Origin: Streptomyces chumphonensis
GTDB lineage: Bacteria; Actinomycetota; Actinomycetes; Streptomycetales; Streptomycetaceae
Reading direction: 5' to 3'
Assembly (NCBI RefSeq): GCF_014779715.1
Contig: NZ_JACXYU010000009.1
Coordinates: 124,001 to 188,000, forward strand
Length of the DNA stretch: 64,000 nucleotides
A model generated the notes under the pieces. It searched no databases, had not been told where the DNA came from, and saw only the letters and a list, made by a program, of their open reading frames with translations. A program made the position numbers and the translations under genes. Below, one piece after another: positions 8,769 through 17,555 of this stretch. Numbering within the stretch: the stretch's first letter is position 1; each line of letters starts with the position of its first letter.

Positions 8769-11006
8769 ATGGCGTCACCGTACGGCGGGACGTCCCACCG
8801 CCGGCGACCGGGCGTGGAGCCCACTCGGCTCCACCGCCTCGGCCGGTGGTGCGCCCGACACTGGGTCACGGTCCTCGCCTGCTGGCTGCTGGCCCTGGCC
8901 GGGCTGCACACCGCCACCACCGTGTGGGGCGGCGACTACTCCGACGACTTCACGCTCTCCGACTCCTCCGCCCAGCGGGGCGCCGACGTCCTGGCCGACC
9001 ACGCGCCGCAGCTCAGCGGTACGAGCGCCCCCGTCGTCCTGCACGACGACGACCCGCTGAGCCGGTTCACCGACCAGGCCGCCGCGAGTGCGCGTGCCCT
9101 GGAGGACCTGCCGCACATCACCTCGGTCACCAACCCGTTCGCCTCCGACACGGACCCCTCCGCGATCTCCCAGGACGGCCGGACCGCCTATCTGACCGTC
9201 CGCTTCGACACGAACCCCGAATCCCTGGGGTCGGACTACACGGACCGGGTGGACGACGCCGTCGAACCGCTGCGCTCGGCCGGCGTGCAGGTCGAGTACG
9301 GCGCCGGGTTGGGGGAGCTGGACCGGCCGGCCCCGGCCGACGTCCGGAGCGAGGCGATCGGCTACGGCGTCGCCGTCCTCGTCCTGCTGTTCACCTTCGG
9401 CAGCGTCCTGGCCGCCGCCGTTCCGCTGCTGACCGCGCTGGCCGCCGTCGTCGTGGGCGTGGCCGTGCTGGGGCTGGTCGCCTCGCAGGTCACCTTCGCC
9501 CAGGTCTCCCCGACGCTGGCCACCATGATCGGCATCGGTGTCGGCATCGACTACTCCCTCTTCCTCGTCACCCGGCACCGGCAGCTCCTCATGGAGGGCG
9601 GCGACGCCGTGGCGAGCGCCGGGCGGGCCGTCGCCGGAAGCGGCCACGCCGTCGTCGTCTCCGGCACCACCGTCGTCGTCGCCCTGTGCGGCCTCTACGC
9701 CTCCGGCCTGTCCTTCATCGGACGGCTCGGCCTGGCCGCCGCGCTGACCGTCCTGACCGCGGTGCTGGGCGCGCTCACCCTCGCCCCCGCCCTGCTGGGC
9801 CTGGCCGGCCGCGGCATCGACCGGCTGCACGTGCGCGCGCCGGTGGCCGAGACGCCCCCCGGCCCGGCGGGCGCGACGGGCGGCACCTGGCACCGGTGGG
9901 CCGGCTTCGTCCGGCGGCACGCCTGGCCGGTCCTCGCGGTGGGCGTGGCCGTGCTCCTCGTCCTGGCCGTCCCCCTGCTGTCCCTGCGCCTGGGCCACAT
10001 CGACGACGGCGCCGACCCGACCTCGTTCACCGACCGCAGGGCGTACGACCTCGTCTCCGCCGGCTTCGGGCCGGGCACCAACGGCCCGCTGACCGTCCTC
10101 GTCGACCAGAGCGCGGTGCCCGACGACCGGCGCGACGCCCTGTCCTCGGCCCTCGCCGACGCGTTGAAGGGCCTGCCCGGGTCCGCGGGCGCCACGTCAC
10201 CGCGGTCCGTGGGGGACGGCGACGTGCTGCTGTCCACCGTCACCCCCGCCCAGGCACCGCAGGACCAGGCCACCACCGACCTCGTCAACCGGCTGGAGGA
10301 CGACACGCTGCCGGGGGTCACCCGGGGCACGGGCGCGTCCGGCTACGTCACCGGCGTCACCGCGGCCCAGGTCGACTTCCGCGACGTGATCGCCGACCGG
10401 CTGCCGATCATCATCGCCGTCGTCGTGGGCCTGGCGTTCCTCATCATCCTCACGGTCTTCCGGGGCCTGCTCGTCGCGGTCAAGGCCGCCGTGCTGAACC
10501 TGCTGTCGATCTCCGCCGCCTACGGCGTCCTGGTCGCCGTCTTCCAGTGGGGGTGGGGCGGGCCCGCGCTCGGCGTCGAGGGCACCGTGCCCATCGAGAG
10601 CTACGTGCCGATGATGATGTTCGCCATCGTGTTCGGCCTCAGCATGGACTACGAGGTCTTCCTCCTGTCCCGCGTCCACGACGCCTGGATGCGGACGGGG
10701 GACGGCCACGCGAGCGTCGCCCACGGCCTGGAGGTCACCGCCCGCGTCATCTCCTGTGCCGCGCTGATCATGGTCAGCGTCTTCGGGGCGTTCGTCCTGA
10801 GCGACACCATCGTGGTCAAGATGCTCGGCCTCGGCCTGGCGGTCAGCGTGCTCGTCGACGCCACCGTGGTGCGGCTGCTGCTCGTGCCGGCCGTGCTCAC
10901 CCTGCTCGGTGCCAGGGCGTGGTGGATGCCCCGGCCACTGGACCGGGTCCTGCCGCACGTCAGGGCCGAGGGCACCGAGGGCCCGGTGGGCCCCGGCGGT
11001 GCCTGA
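8769..11006 (+). CDS. MMPL/RND family membrane exporter
   Basis: A 745-residue protein with two repeats, each of one transmembrane helix, a large extracellular loop and five clustered helices. The first block begins HWVTVLACWLLALAGL. TM4 of each half has the Asp-Tyr pair of MMPL proton relays: IGIGVGIDYSLFLVTRHR in the first half and FGLSMDYEVFLLSR in the second. MMPL proteins use the proton gradient to export lipids or small molecules; the cargo is not shown. ATG 8769 was chosen over in-frame 8709 because a purine-rich AGGCAGGGAG precedes it and the longer version would start upstream of the leader hairpin. The stop lies in the loop of a terminator hairpin. Confidence 0.9.
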   Translation: MASPYGGTSHRRRPGVEPTRLHRLGRWCARHWVTVLACWLLALAGLHTATTVWGGDYSDDFTLSDSSAQRGADVLADHAPQLSGTSAPVVLHDDDPLSRFTDQAAASARALEDLPHITSVTNPFASDTDPSAISQDGRTAYLTVRFDTNPESLGSDYTDRVDDAVEPLRSAGVQVEYGAGLGELDRPAPADVRSEAIGYGVAVLVLLFTFGSVLAAAVPLLTALAAVVVGVAVLGLVASQVTFAQVSPTLATMIGIGVGIDYSLFLVTRHRQLLMEGGDAVASAGRAVAGSGHAVVVSGTTVVVALCGLYASGLSFIGRLGLAAALTVLTAVLGALTLAPALLGLAGRGIDRLHVRAPVAETPPGPAGATGGTWHRWAGFVRRHAWPVLAVGVAVLLVLAVPLLSLRLGHIDDGADPTSFTDRRAYDLVSAGFGPGTNGPLTVLVDQSAVPDDRRDALSSALADALKGLPGSAGATSPRSVGDGDVLLSTVTPAQAPQDQATTDLVNRLEDDTLPGVTRGTGASGYVTGVTAAQVDFRDVIADRLPIIIAVVVGLAFLIILTVFRGLLVAVKAAVLNLLSISAAYGVLVAVFQWGWGGPALGVEGTVPIESYVPMMMFAIVFGLSMDYEVFLLSRVHDAWMRTGDGHASVAHGLEVTARVISCAALIMVSVFGAFVLSDTIVVKMLGLGLAVSVLVDATVVRLLLVPAVLTLLGARAWWMPRPLDRVLPHVRAEGTEGPVGPGGA

Positions 11007-11021
11007 GACGGCACCGCCGGG
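10992..11021. terminator. Bidirectional terminator between MMPL exporter and ppc
   Basis: The 12-bp perfect stem CCCGGCGGTGCC (10992-11003) / GGCACCGCCGGG (11010-11021) has a 6-base loop that contains the MMPL stop codon. It lies between two convergent genes only 22 bases apart, so it can serve both. Confidence 0.78.
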
Positions 11022-11028
11022 CCCTCGG

Positions 11029-13773
11029 TCAGCCGGTGTTGCGCAGGCCGGCGGCGACGCCGTTGACCGTCAGGAGCAGCGCGCGCGAGACCACCTGGTC
11101 CTGCGGCTCCTCCCGCTCGGCGGCCTGCCGCTGCCGGTGCAGCAGCGCCACCTGGAGGTAGGAGATCGGGTCCAGGTAGGCGTCCCGGATCCTGAGCGTC
11201 TGCCGCAGCACGGGATTCGCCTCCAGCAGCTCCCGCTCACCGGTGACGCGCAGCACCTCGGCGACCGTCAGGGCGTGCTCCGCCTCGATGGTGTCGAAGA
11301 CGTGCCGCAGCTCGGCCGGGACCAGCGTCTCCACGTAGTGCCGGGCGATGCGCAGATCCGTCTTGGCGAGCGTCATCTCGACGTTCGCCAGGAAGTTGCG
11401 GAAGAAGTGCCAGCGCTCGTGCGCCTCGCCCAGGACGTCGCCAAGACCGGCCTCGCGCGCGGCCTTCAGCCCGGTGCCGACGCCGAACCAGCCCGGCACG
11501 ATCTGCCGCGACTGCGTCCACCCGAACACCCAGGGGATCGCCCGCAGCCCGTCCAGGCCCGCGCCCGAGTCCGGACGCCGGGAGGGGCGCGAGCCCAGGT
11601 GCAGGTCGGCGAGCTGGTCGACCGGGGTGGAGGCGAAGAAGTACGCCGGCAGGTCCGGATCCTCCACCAGCCTGCGGTAGGCGCCGTGCGCCGCCTCCGA
11701 GACGGTCTCCATCGCGGCGTCCCAGCGGGCCAGGGCCTCGTCCGACTGGCGCGGAGCCGTGTGCAGGGCGGACGCCTGGAGCGTGGCGGCCACCGTCAGC
11801 TCCAGGTTCTCCCGCGCGAGCGAGGGCACCAGGTACTTGTCGGAGATGACCTCGCCCTGCTCCGTCACCTTGATCTCGCCCTCCAGCGTGCCGTACGGCT
11901 GGGCGAGGATCGCGTCGTGCGTCGGACCGCCGCCGCGGCCGACCGTGCCGCCCCGGCCGTGGAACAGCCGCAGCCGCACGCCGTGCCGGTGCGCGACGTC
12001 CCGCAGCCGCCGCTGCGCCCGGTGGATCTCCCACTGCGAGGTGGTGATGCCGCCGAACTTGGAGGAGTCCGAGTAGCCGAGCATGACCTCCTGGAGGTCG
12101 CCGCGCAGCGCGACCAGCTTCCGGTAGGAGGGGTCGGAGAGCATCGCGTCCAGCAGCTCGTCCGCGATCCTCAGCTCGTCGGTCGTCTCCAGCAGCGGCA
12201 CGATCCCGATGCGGGCCCAACCGCCGTGCAGGTCGATCAGCCCCGCCTCGCGGGCCAGGATGGCGGCGGCGAACACGTCGTCGGCGCCCTGGCACATCGA
12301 GATGATGTAGGACTCGATGACCTCGGGACCGAAGGTGTCCAGCGCGCGGCGCATCGTCGAGAAGACGCCGAGCGTCTTGGCGCCCGCCTCGTCCAGCGGC
12401 GCCGGGGTCGGGGCCAGCGGGCGGCGCGAGCGCAGCTCCTTGGCCAGCAGCCGCAGCCGGTAGTCGCGCGGCATGTCCTCGTACCGCCACGACTCCTCGC
12501 CCAGCCGGTCGAAGAGCTGGCCCAAGGCGTGGTGGTGGGCGTCGGCGTGTTCCCGGACGTCCAGGGTGGCCAGCTGGAGGCCGAACGCGGCCAGCGTGCG
12601 CAGCGCCCGCTCCAACCGGCCGTCCGCGACGAGCTGCCCGCGGTGCTGCCGCAGCGAGGACTGCACGAGTTCCAGGTCGGCCAGCAGCTCGCCGGTGCCC
12701 AGGTAGTCCCGGCCCGGGACGTGCGGCTTGTCCTCGGCCAGCCGGTCCCGGGTGTTCAGCAGCTTCTGCCGCACACAGGTGACCTTCAGCCGGTAGGGCT
12801 CCTCGGCGTTCAGCCGCTTGTAGCGCGGGCTGATCTCCGGCAGCCGCTCCAGGTCGTCGCTGAGGGAGTCCAGCATCTCCTGCGTGGCCCCGCAGTTGCG
12901 GATGGAGCTGGACAACGCGCCGCGCAGCTCGTCGACGTGCGCCAGCGCCTGCTCGATGCCGTGCTCGTGCTGGAGCATCAGCACGTCCCACGTCACCTGC
13001 GGCGTGACGTTCGGGTTGCCGTCGCGATCGCCGCCGATCCAGGTGCCGAAGGTCAGCGGCCGCGAACCGGCGGGCAGGGGTGCCCCGGCCCGCTCCAGCT
13101 CCGCCGCCAGGTCCTCCAGCACGTCCCCGACCGCGCCGCTGTGCAGCTCGTCCAGGTAGTAGACGGCGTTGCGCGCCTCGTCGGTCGGCTCGGGCCGGGC
13201 CACCCGCAGCTCGTCCGTCTGCCAGATCAGGTCGATGTTCTCCGCCAGCCGCAGGTCGGTGCGGCGGCGCTCGGCGGAGTCGGTGACCTCCAGCAGCTCG
13301 GCCACCTTGCGCAGCTTCGTGAGCACCGAGCGCCGGGCCGCCTCGGTGGGGTGCGCCGTGAAGACCGGGCGCACCCCGAGGTGGGCGGCCGTCTCCCGCA
13401 GGTGCGCCGGGTCGGCGTCCTTCAGCAGGTCGGCCGTGCGGGACAGCCGGCCTCCGTCGGCGGAGCGGGCCGCGCGCATCTCGCGCCCCCGGTGCACCTG
13501 TTCGGTGACGTTCGCCAGGTGGAAGTAGATGGAGAAGGCCCGCACCAGCTTCGCGGCGGTCTGCGGGTCGGTCTCACCCAGGAGCGCGGCGGCGGCCTCG
13601 CCGTCGCTGCGCGTCAGCGCCCGGACGCGTTCGACCAGATCCAGCAGCTCCGGGCCTTCCTGCCGGACGATGGTCTCACCCAGCAGATCGCCCAGACGGC
13701 GGATGTCGGCGCGCAGGGCGATGGTGCCCTCCGGGGACTCCACGGCCTCCGGACGGGTGTCGGCACTGCTCAT
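11029..13773 (-). CDS. ppc: Phosphoenolpyruvate carboxylase
   Basis: A 914-residue protein, the usual actinobacterial length. It fixes bicarbonate onto PEP to give oxaloacetate and so refills the TCA cycle. Visible signatures are VFTAHPTEAARRS with the first catalytic His (about residue 142), GYSDSSKFGG, the glycine loop LFHGRGGTVGRGGG with the second catalytic His, and QGEVISDKY. The C-terminus ends GLRNTG, as in the family. The start is ATG 13773 (MSSADTRP), with AAGGAG 9 bases upstream; the in-frame extension to 13869 has no family similarity. It shares a terminator with the convergent MMPL gene. Confidence 0.97.
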   Translation of the reverse strand: MSSADTRPEAVESPEGTIALRADIRRLGDLLGETIVRQEGPELLDLVERVRALTRSDGEAAAALLGETDPQTAAKLVRAFSIYFHLANVTEQVHRGREMRAARSADGGRLSRTADLLKDADPAHLRETAAHLGVRPVFTAHPTEAARRSVLTKLRKVAELLEVTDSAERRRTDLRLAENIDLIWQTDELRVARPEPTDEARNAVYYLDELHSGAVGDVLEDLAAELERAGAPLPAGSRPLTFGTWIGGDRDGNPNVTPQVTWDVLMLQHEHGIEQALAHVDELRGALSSSIRNCGATQEMLDSLSDDLERLPEISPRYKRLNAEEPYRLKVTCVRQKLLNTRDRLAEDKPHVPGRDYLGTGELLADLELVQSSLRQHRGQLVADGRLERALRTLAAFGLQLATLDVREHADAHHHALGQLFDRLGEESWRYEDMPRDYRLRLLAKELRSRRPLAPTPAPLDEAGAKTLGVFSTMRRALDTFGPEVIESYIISMCQGADDVFAAAILAREAGLIDLHGGWARIGIVPLLETTDELRIADELLDAMLSDPSYRKLVALRGDLQEVMLGYSDSSKFGGITTSQWEIHRAQRRLRDVAHRHGVRLRLFHGRGGTVGRGGGPTHDAILAQPYGTLEGEIKVTEQGEVISDKYLVPSLARENLELTVAATLQASALHTAPRQSDEALARWDAAMETVSEAAHGAYRRLVEDPDLPAYFFASTPVDQLADLHLGSRPSRRPDSGAGLDGLRAIPWVFGWTQSRQIVPGWFGVGTGLKAAREAGLGDVLGEAHERWHFFRNFLANVEMTLAKTDLRIARHYVETLVPAELRHVFDTIEAEHALTVAEVLRVTGERELLEANPVLRQTLRIRDAYLDPISYLQVALLHRQRQAAEREEPQDQVVSRALLLTVNGVAAGLRNTG

Positions 13774-14120
13774 GAGGGGCGGCTCCTTGCAGCTTTTCGG
13801 CAGCTCTTGGCGGCACTGCGGTGCCCCGGCTCGCGGCTGCTGCGGTTGCGTCGCCGGTCGCGCGGGCACACCTGTTGTTCAGGACATTCTCGCTGTTGGC
13901 AGGTCACGGACCGCGCTGTCCGACGCCCTAAGGATAGGAGGAGCCCCTACCCCGGGTCGGCGCCGTCCACGCACCGGGCGCTCACACCTTCGCGCGCCGC
14001 TCCGCAACCGCACCCCCCGCCGGCCCTGTGACCGACGGGCCAAGTGCTGCCATACTTACGAAACCGTAGGTTACGGTCCCGTAGGTGGGACCGGGTCGCC
14101 CCCGTCGGATAAGGACGTAG
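13774..14120. other. Divergent intergenic region between ppc and the desaturase operon
   Basis: No gene is seen here. It must hold the ppc promoter on the minus strand and the desaturase promoter on the plus strand. The clear element is the TACG/CGTA array at 14056-14085. Confidence 0.7.
14056..14085. promoter_or_regulatory. Tandem 15-bp operator-like array upstream of the desaturase/tetR operon
   Basis: Two abutting 15-mers, TTACGAAACCGTAGG (14056-14070) and TTACGGTCCCGTAGG (14071-14085), match at 12 of 15 bases. Each contains TACG-N4-CGTA, and the junction forms the perfect repeat ACCGTA-GGT-TACGGT. There are therefore four alternating half-sites. It ends 35 bases before the desaturase ATG, about where a promoter would be. 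The coupled TetR gene is the obvious candidate binder (inference). Confidence 0.7.
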
Positions 14121-15158
14121 ATGACGACGACACCAGACCTGATCGACGGCGCCGTCGACAGCACCGCCCCCCCAGCTCCCCGTACACCCGCCAACGACCA
14201 GCCGGTCCCCCTGGGCACCCTCGGGGGTGACGAGCGCCGCTCCGTGGAGCAGGTCGCGCTGCTGCTCTTCATCGCCGTGCCGTTCCTCGCCCTCGTCGCC
14301 GCCGTCCCCGTCACCTGGGGGTGGGGCGTCAGCTGGCTGGACCTGGGCCTGATGGTCTTCATGTACTTCCTCGGCTGCCACGGCATCACCGTCGGATTCC
14401 ACCGCTACTTCACCCACGGCTCCTTCAAGGCGAAGCGGCCGCTGCGCATCGCGCTCGCCGTCGCCGGGTCCATGGCCGTGGAGGGCCCGCTGGTCCGCTG
14501 GGTCGCCGACCACCGCAAGCACCACAAGTTCTCCGACGCCGAGGGCGACCCGCACTCCCCGTGGCGCTACGGCGAGACCGTGCCCGCCCTGATGAAGGGC
14601 CTGTGGTGGGCGCACATCGGCTGGATGTTCGACACCGAGCAGACCCCCCAGCAGAAGTACGCGCCCGACCTGATCAAGGACCCGGCGCTGCGTGCCGTCT
14701 CCCGCCAGTTCGTCCTGTGGACGACCGTCTCGCTCCTGCTCCCGCCGCTCGTCGGCGGCCTGGTCACCTGGTCCTGGCAGGGCGCGCTGACCGCGTTCTT
14801 CTGGGGCTCCCTGGTCCGCGTGGCGCTGCTGCACCACGTCACCTGGTCGATCAACTCCATCTGCCACGCCGTCGGCAAGCGCCCGTTCACGTCGCGCGAC
14901 CGCTCGGGCAACGTCTGGTGGCTGGCCGTCCTGTCCTGCGGCGAGTCCTGGCACAACCTGCACCACGCCGACCCGACCAGCGCCCGGCACGGGGTGCAGC
15001 GCGGCCAGATCGACTCCAGCGCCCGCATCATCCGGTGGTTCGAGAAGCTCGGCTGGGCCTACGACGTCCGCTGGCCGCAGGAGAGCCGCCTGGCCGCGAA
15101 GCGCTCGGAGGACCCCCGGGCCTCCCGCCGCGAGCGGAGCCACGCCGACGCGGCATGA
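14121..15158 (+). CDS. Membrane fatty-acyl-CoA desaturase
   Basis: A 345-residue membrane di-iron desaturase. The three histidine boxes are present: HRYFTH, HRKHH and ESWHNLHH. The hydrophobic segments lie near residues 45-85 and 190-230, as in stearoyl-CoA delta-9 desaturases. The enzyme introduces a double bond into acyl-CoA, so it tunes membrane fluidity; the exact position of the bond is inferred from the family. The start ATG is preceded by a GGATAAGGA ribosome site. Its stop overlaps the TetR start (ATGA), so the two are translationally coupled, and the tandem operator upstream probably controls both. Confidence 0.94.
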   Translation: MTTTPDLIDGAVDSTAPPAPRTPANDQPVPLGTLGGDERRSVEQVALLLFIAVPFLALVAAVPVTWGWGVSWLDLGLMVFMYFLGCHGITVGFHRYFTHGSFKAKRPLRIALAVAGSMAVEGPLVRWVADHRKHHKFSDAEGDPHSPWRYGETVPALMKGLWWAHIGWMFDTEQTPQQKYAPDLIKDPALRAVSRQFVLWTTVSLLLPPLVGGLVTWSWQGALTAFFWGSLVRVALLHHVTWSINSICHAVGKRPFTSRDRSGNVWWLAVLSCGESWHNLHHADPTSARHGVQRGQIDSSARIIRWFEKLGWAYDVRWPQESRLAAKRSEDPRASRRERSHADAA

Positions 15159-15835
15159 TGGTCGCTGTGGCGACCGATGACCGCACCCCCCAGCACCGGC
15201 CCGACGCTCCCTCCCGGCGTGCACGACGACGCATGACCGGGAAGGAGCGCCGGGAGCAACTCCTCGACATCGGGCGCAGGCTCTTCGCCGAGCGGGGCTT
15301 CGAGGGCACGTCGGTGGAGGAGATCGCGGCGAAGGCCGGCGTCTCCAAGCCGGTGGTCTACGAGCACTTCGGCGGCAAGGAGGGCCTGTACGCGGTCGTC
15401 GTCGACCGCGAGATGCGCCAGCTCCTGGACATGGTGACCAGCGCCCTCACCGGCGGCCACCCCCGCGAGCTGCTGGAACAGGCGGCCTTCGCCCTGCTGG
15501 ACTACATCGACACCTACACCGACGGATTCCGCATCCTCGTGCGCGACTCGTCCGTCGCCTCCACCACCGGCACCTTCGCCTCACTGATCAGCGACATCGC
15601 CACCCAGGTGGAGGACATCCTGGGCCGTGAGTTCAAGGGGCGCGGGTTCGACGAGAAGCTCGCCCCGCTCTACGCGCAGGCCCTCGTCGGCATGGTGGCC
15701 CTCACCGGCCAGTGGTGGCTGAACGCCCGCAAGCCCGAGAAGGCCGAGGTGGCCGCGCACCTGGTGAACCTCGCCTGGCACGGCCTGGACGGCCTGGAGC
15801 CGAGCCCCCGCCTCATCGGCCACCGCAAGGCGTGA
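15155..15835 (+). CDS. TetR family regulator coupled to the desaturase
   Basis: A 226-residue protein. The TetR HTH lies at about residues 30-75: RREQLLDIGRRLFAERGFEGTSVEEIAAKAGVSKPVVYEHFGGKEGLYAVV. A helical ligand-binding domain follows, ending in the QWWLNARKPEKAEVAAHLVNLAW region. ATG 15155 overlaps the desaturase stop; ATG 15158 and GTG 15167 are also possible. Regulators of this type sense acyl-CoA or fatty acids. Given the operon, this one likely represses the desaturase and itself through the array at 14056-14085 (inference). Confidence 0.92.
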   Translation: MMVAVATDDRTPQHRPDAPSRRARRRMTGKERREQLLDIGRRLFAERGFEGTSVEEIAAKAGVSKPVVYEHFGGKEGLYAVVVDREMRQLLDMVTSALTGGHPRELLEQAAFALLDYIDTYTDGFRILVRDSSVASTTGTFASLISDIATQVEDILGREFKGRGFDEKLAPLYAQALVGMVALTGQWWLNARKPEKAEVAAHLVNLAWHGLDGLEPSPRLIGHRKA

Positions 15836-15853
15836 CCCCGGTGCGGGCGGCCT

Positions 15854-16067
15854 TCACCCCTCCGCCCGGGGGTCGCGCAGCGCCTCCAGCACCAGCTCGT
15901 AGACGACGAACGGCGCCCCGACGGAGAGCACGCCGCAGACGAGGGTCAGCCCCAGCGGGATCAGCGCCGAGGCCGCCTCCGCAGACGACGAACAGGCAGG
16001 CCAGCAGCAGCTCCCTGATGATCACGGACTGCTTGCGCCGCCGCTTCTTCTGCTTCCCCCGCGCCAT
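15854..16067 (-). pseudogene. Small two-helix membrane protein gene with an apparent +1 frameshift
   Basis: ATG 16067 opens MARGKQKKRRRKQSVIIRE, then LLLACLFVVCG, a basic start and first membrane helix. In this frame the rest becomes arginine-rich nonsense. Skipping one base within the GGAGGCGG stretch (plus strand about 15973-15983) restores AASALIPLGLTLVCGVLS, then VGAPFVVYELVLEAL and a TGA at 15854-15856. That gives a sensible two-helix protein of about 70 residues. It sits 30 bases downstream of pth on the same strand. It may be a true inactivated gene or a one-base sequencing error in a G-rich run. Function unknown. Confidence 0.6.
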
Positions 16068-16096
16068 GCCCTCCGGCCCCCCCGGTGCGTCGCCTG

Positions 16097-16690
16097 CTAG
16101 GTGTTGTAGGTGTTCTGCGCGCGGTCCAGTCCGTCGAGAACCAGGCACTCGACGGCGTCGGCCGCGCGGTCCACGAAGTAGTCCAGCTCCTTGCGCTCGG
16201 TGGAGGCGAAGTCCTTGAGGACGAAGTCGGCCACCGGCATGCGGCCCGGAGGGCGGCCGACGCCGAAGCGGACGCGGTGGTAGCCCGAGCCGAGCGACTT
16301 GGTGATCGACTTCAGCCCGTTGTGGCCGTTGTCCCCGCCGCCCAGCTTCACCCGCAGCGCGCCGAAGTCGATGTCCAGCTCGTCGTGGACGGCGATGATC
16401 CGCTCGACGGGCACCTTGTAGAAGTCGGCCAGCCCCGTGACGGGCCCCCCGGAGAGGTTCATGTACGTCATCGGCTTGGCCACGACGACGCGCCGGCTGC
16501 CGGGGCCCGGCGGCCCGATGCGGCCCTCGACGACCTGGGCGCGCGTGCGGTGGGCCTTGAACGCCGCGCCCATGCGTCCGGCGAGGAGGTCGGCGACCAT
16601 GAAGCCGACGTTGTGCCGGTTGCCCGCGTAGCCGGGGCCGGGGTTGCCGAGGCCGGCGACGAGCCAGGGGCCGGTGGTGGACTCGCTCAT
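16097..16690 (-). CDS. pth: Peptidyl-tRNA hydrolase
   Basis: A 197-residue protein, the standard length. It cleaves peptidyl-tRNA released from stalled ribosomes and recycles the tRNA. Family motifs are WLVAGLGNPGPGY, NRHNVGFMV with the catalytic His, KPMTYMNLSG, HDELDIDFG with the catalytic Asp, and GGDNGHNGLKSI. The start is ATG 16690 (MSESTTGP); the extension to 16762 is proline/arginine-rich and not part of the family. It follows rplY, as in many actinobacteria. Confidence 0.96.
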   Translation of the reverse strand: MSESTTGPWLVAGLGNPGPGYAGNRHNVGFMVADLLAGRMGAAFKAHRTRAQVVEGRIGPPGPGSRRVVVAKPMTYMNLSGGPVTGLADFYKVPVERIIAVHDELDIDFGALRVKLGGGDNGHNGLKSITKSLGSGYHRVRFGVGRPPGRMPVADFVLKDFASTERKELDYFVDRAADAVECLVLDGLDRAQNTYNT

Positions 16691-16762
16691 GCCTGCTGCT
16701 CCCTGCGGCTGCGGTCGGCTTCGGTGACGGGCCCGGGGCGGGCCCCGGGGTGGAACGGCCAC

Positions 16763-16799
16763 GGGCCGGGCGGCGGCGCGTCGGCCGCGCGCCCGGCCC
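16763..16799 (-). terminator. Hairpin downstream of rplY
   Basis: GGGCCGGGC (16763-16771) pairs with GCCCGGCCC (16791-16799), with further GC pairing inside. It begins 7 bases after the rplY stop and could reduce read-through into pth. Confidence 0.5.
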
Positions 16800-16805
16800 G
16801 GCGGA

Positions 16806-17390
16806 TCACTCCGCCGACTCGCCCTCGGCCTCGCCCTCGGCGGGCTCCTCGGCCTGGGCGGCCAGGACCTGCAGGACGGTGGTGTCGTCCTCGACGTCCA
16901 GGGTGACGCCCTTGGGGAGCTTCACGTCCTTGGCGAGGACGCTGTCACCGGCGTTCAGCCCCTCGATGGAGACGGTGACCGACTCGGGGATGTGCGTCGC
17001 CTCGGCCTCGACGGGCAGGGCGTTCAGCGAGTGCTCCAGCACGAGCTGGCCCGGGGCCAGCTCGCCCTCGGTGTGCACCGGGACCTCGACGGAGACCTTC
17101 TCGCCCTTCTTCACGGTGAGGAGGTCGATGTGGACGAGGAAGCCGCGGATGGCCTCGCGCTGCACGGCCTTGGGGATGACCAGTTCCTTCTTGCCCTCGA
17201 CGTCCAGGCTGATCAGGACGTTCGGGGTCTTCAGGGCCATCATCAGGTCGTAGCCCGGCAGCGTGACGTGCACCGGGTCGGCGCCGTGGCCGTAGATGAC
17301 GCCGGGGACCAGCTCCTGGGCGCGCAGCCGGCGGGACGCGCCCTTGCCGAACTCGCTGCGGATGTTCGCGGAAATGCTGACGTCGGCCAT
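16806..17390 (-). CDS. rplY: 50S ribosomal protein L25 (CTC/TL5 type)
   Basis: A 194-residue protein: the L25 5S-rRNA-binding domain at the N-terminus (ANIRSEFGKGASRRLR, VPGVIYGHG), the TL5/CTC beta domain (VHIDLLTVKKGEKVSVEVPV, LEHSLNALPVEAEATHIPE), and an acidic C-terminal tail typical of actinobacteria. It binds 5S rRNA in the large subunit. The start is ATG 17390 (MADVSISA), with GAGGA upstream; the longer frame is not conserved in character. Confidence 0.95.
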   Translation of the reverse strand: MADVSISANIRSEFGKGASRRLRAQELVPGVIYGHGADPVHVTLPGYDLMMALKTPNVLISLDVEGKKELVIPKAVQREAIRGFLVHIDLLTVKKGEKVSVEVPVHTEGELAPGQLVLEHSLNALPVEAEATHIPESVTVSIEGLNAGDSVLAKDVKLPKGVTLDVEDDTTVLQVLAAQAEEPAEGEAEGESAE

Positions 17391-17555
17391 GACGCTCGCT
17401 CCTCGTTTCGGGGTGAACCTGTGGACGTCACCCGGCCACACGAACGGCCTGCTACGAAGAGCGCGTCGATTACGGACCGCCGCACCCGCGGTGCGGCCTC
17501 CCTCGCCGAGCAACCCGGTGATGGTACCCGGCGGGGAGGCCGGACCGTGAATCGG

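Noticed and set aside
10909..14031. Long plus-strand open frame (about 1040 codons) opposite ppc
   Set aside because: It is antisense to the clear PEP carboxylase gene. Its translation is low-complexity and rich in Gly, Arg, Val and Gln, as expected for the reverse of a GC-rich gene.
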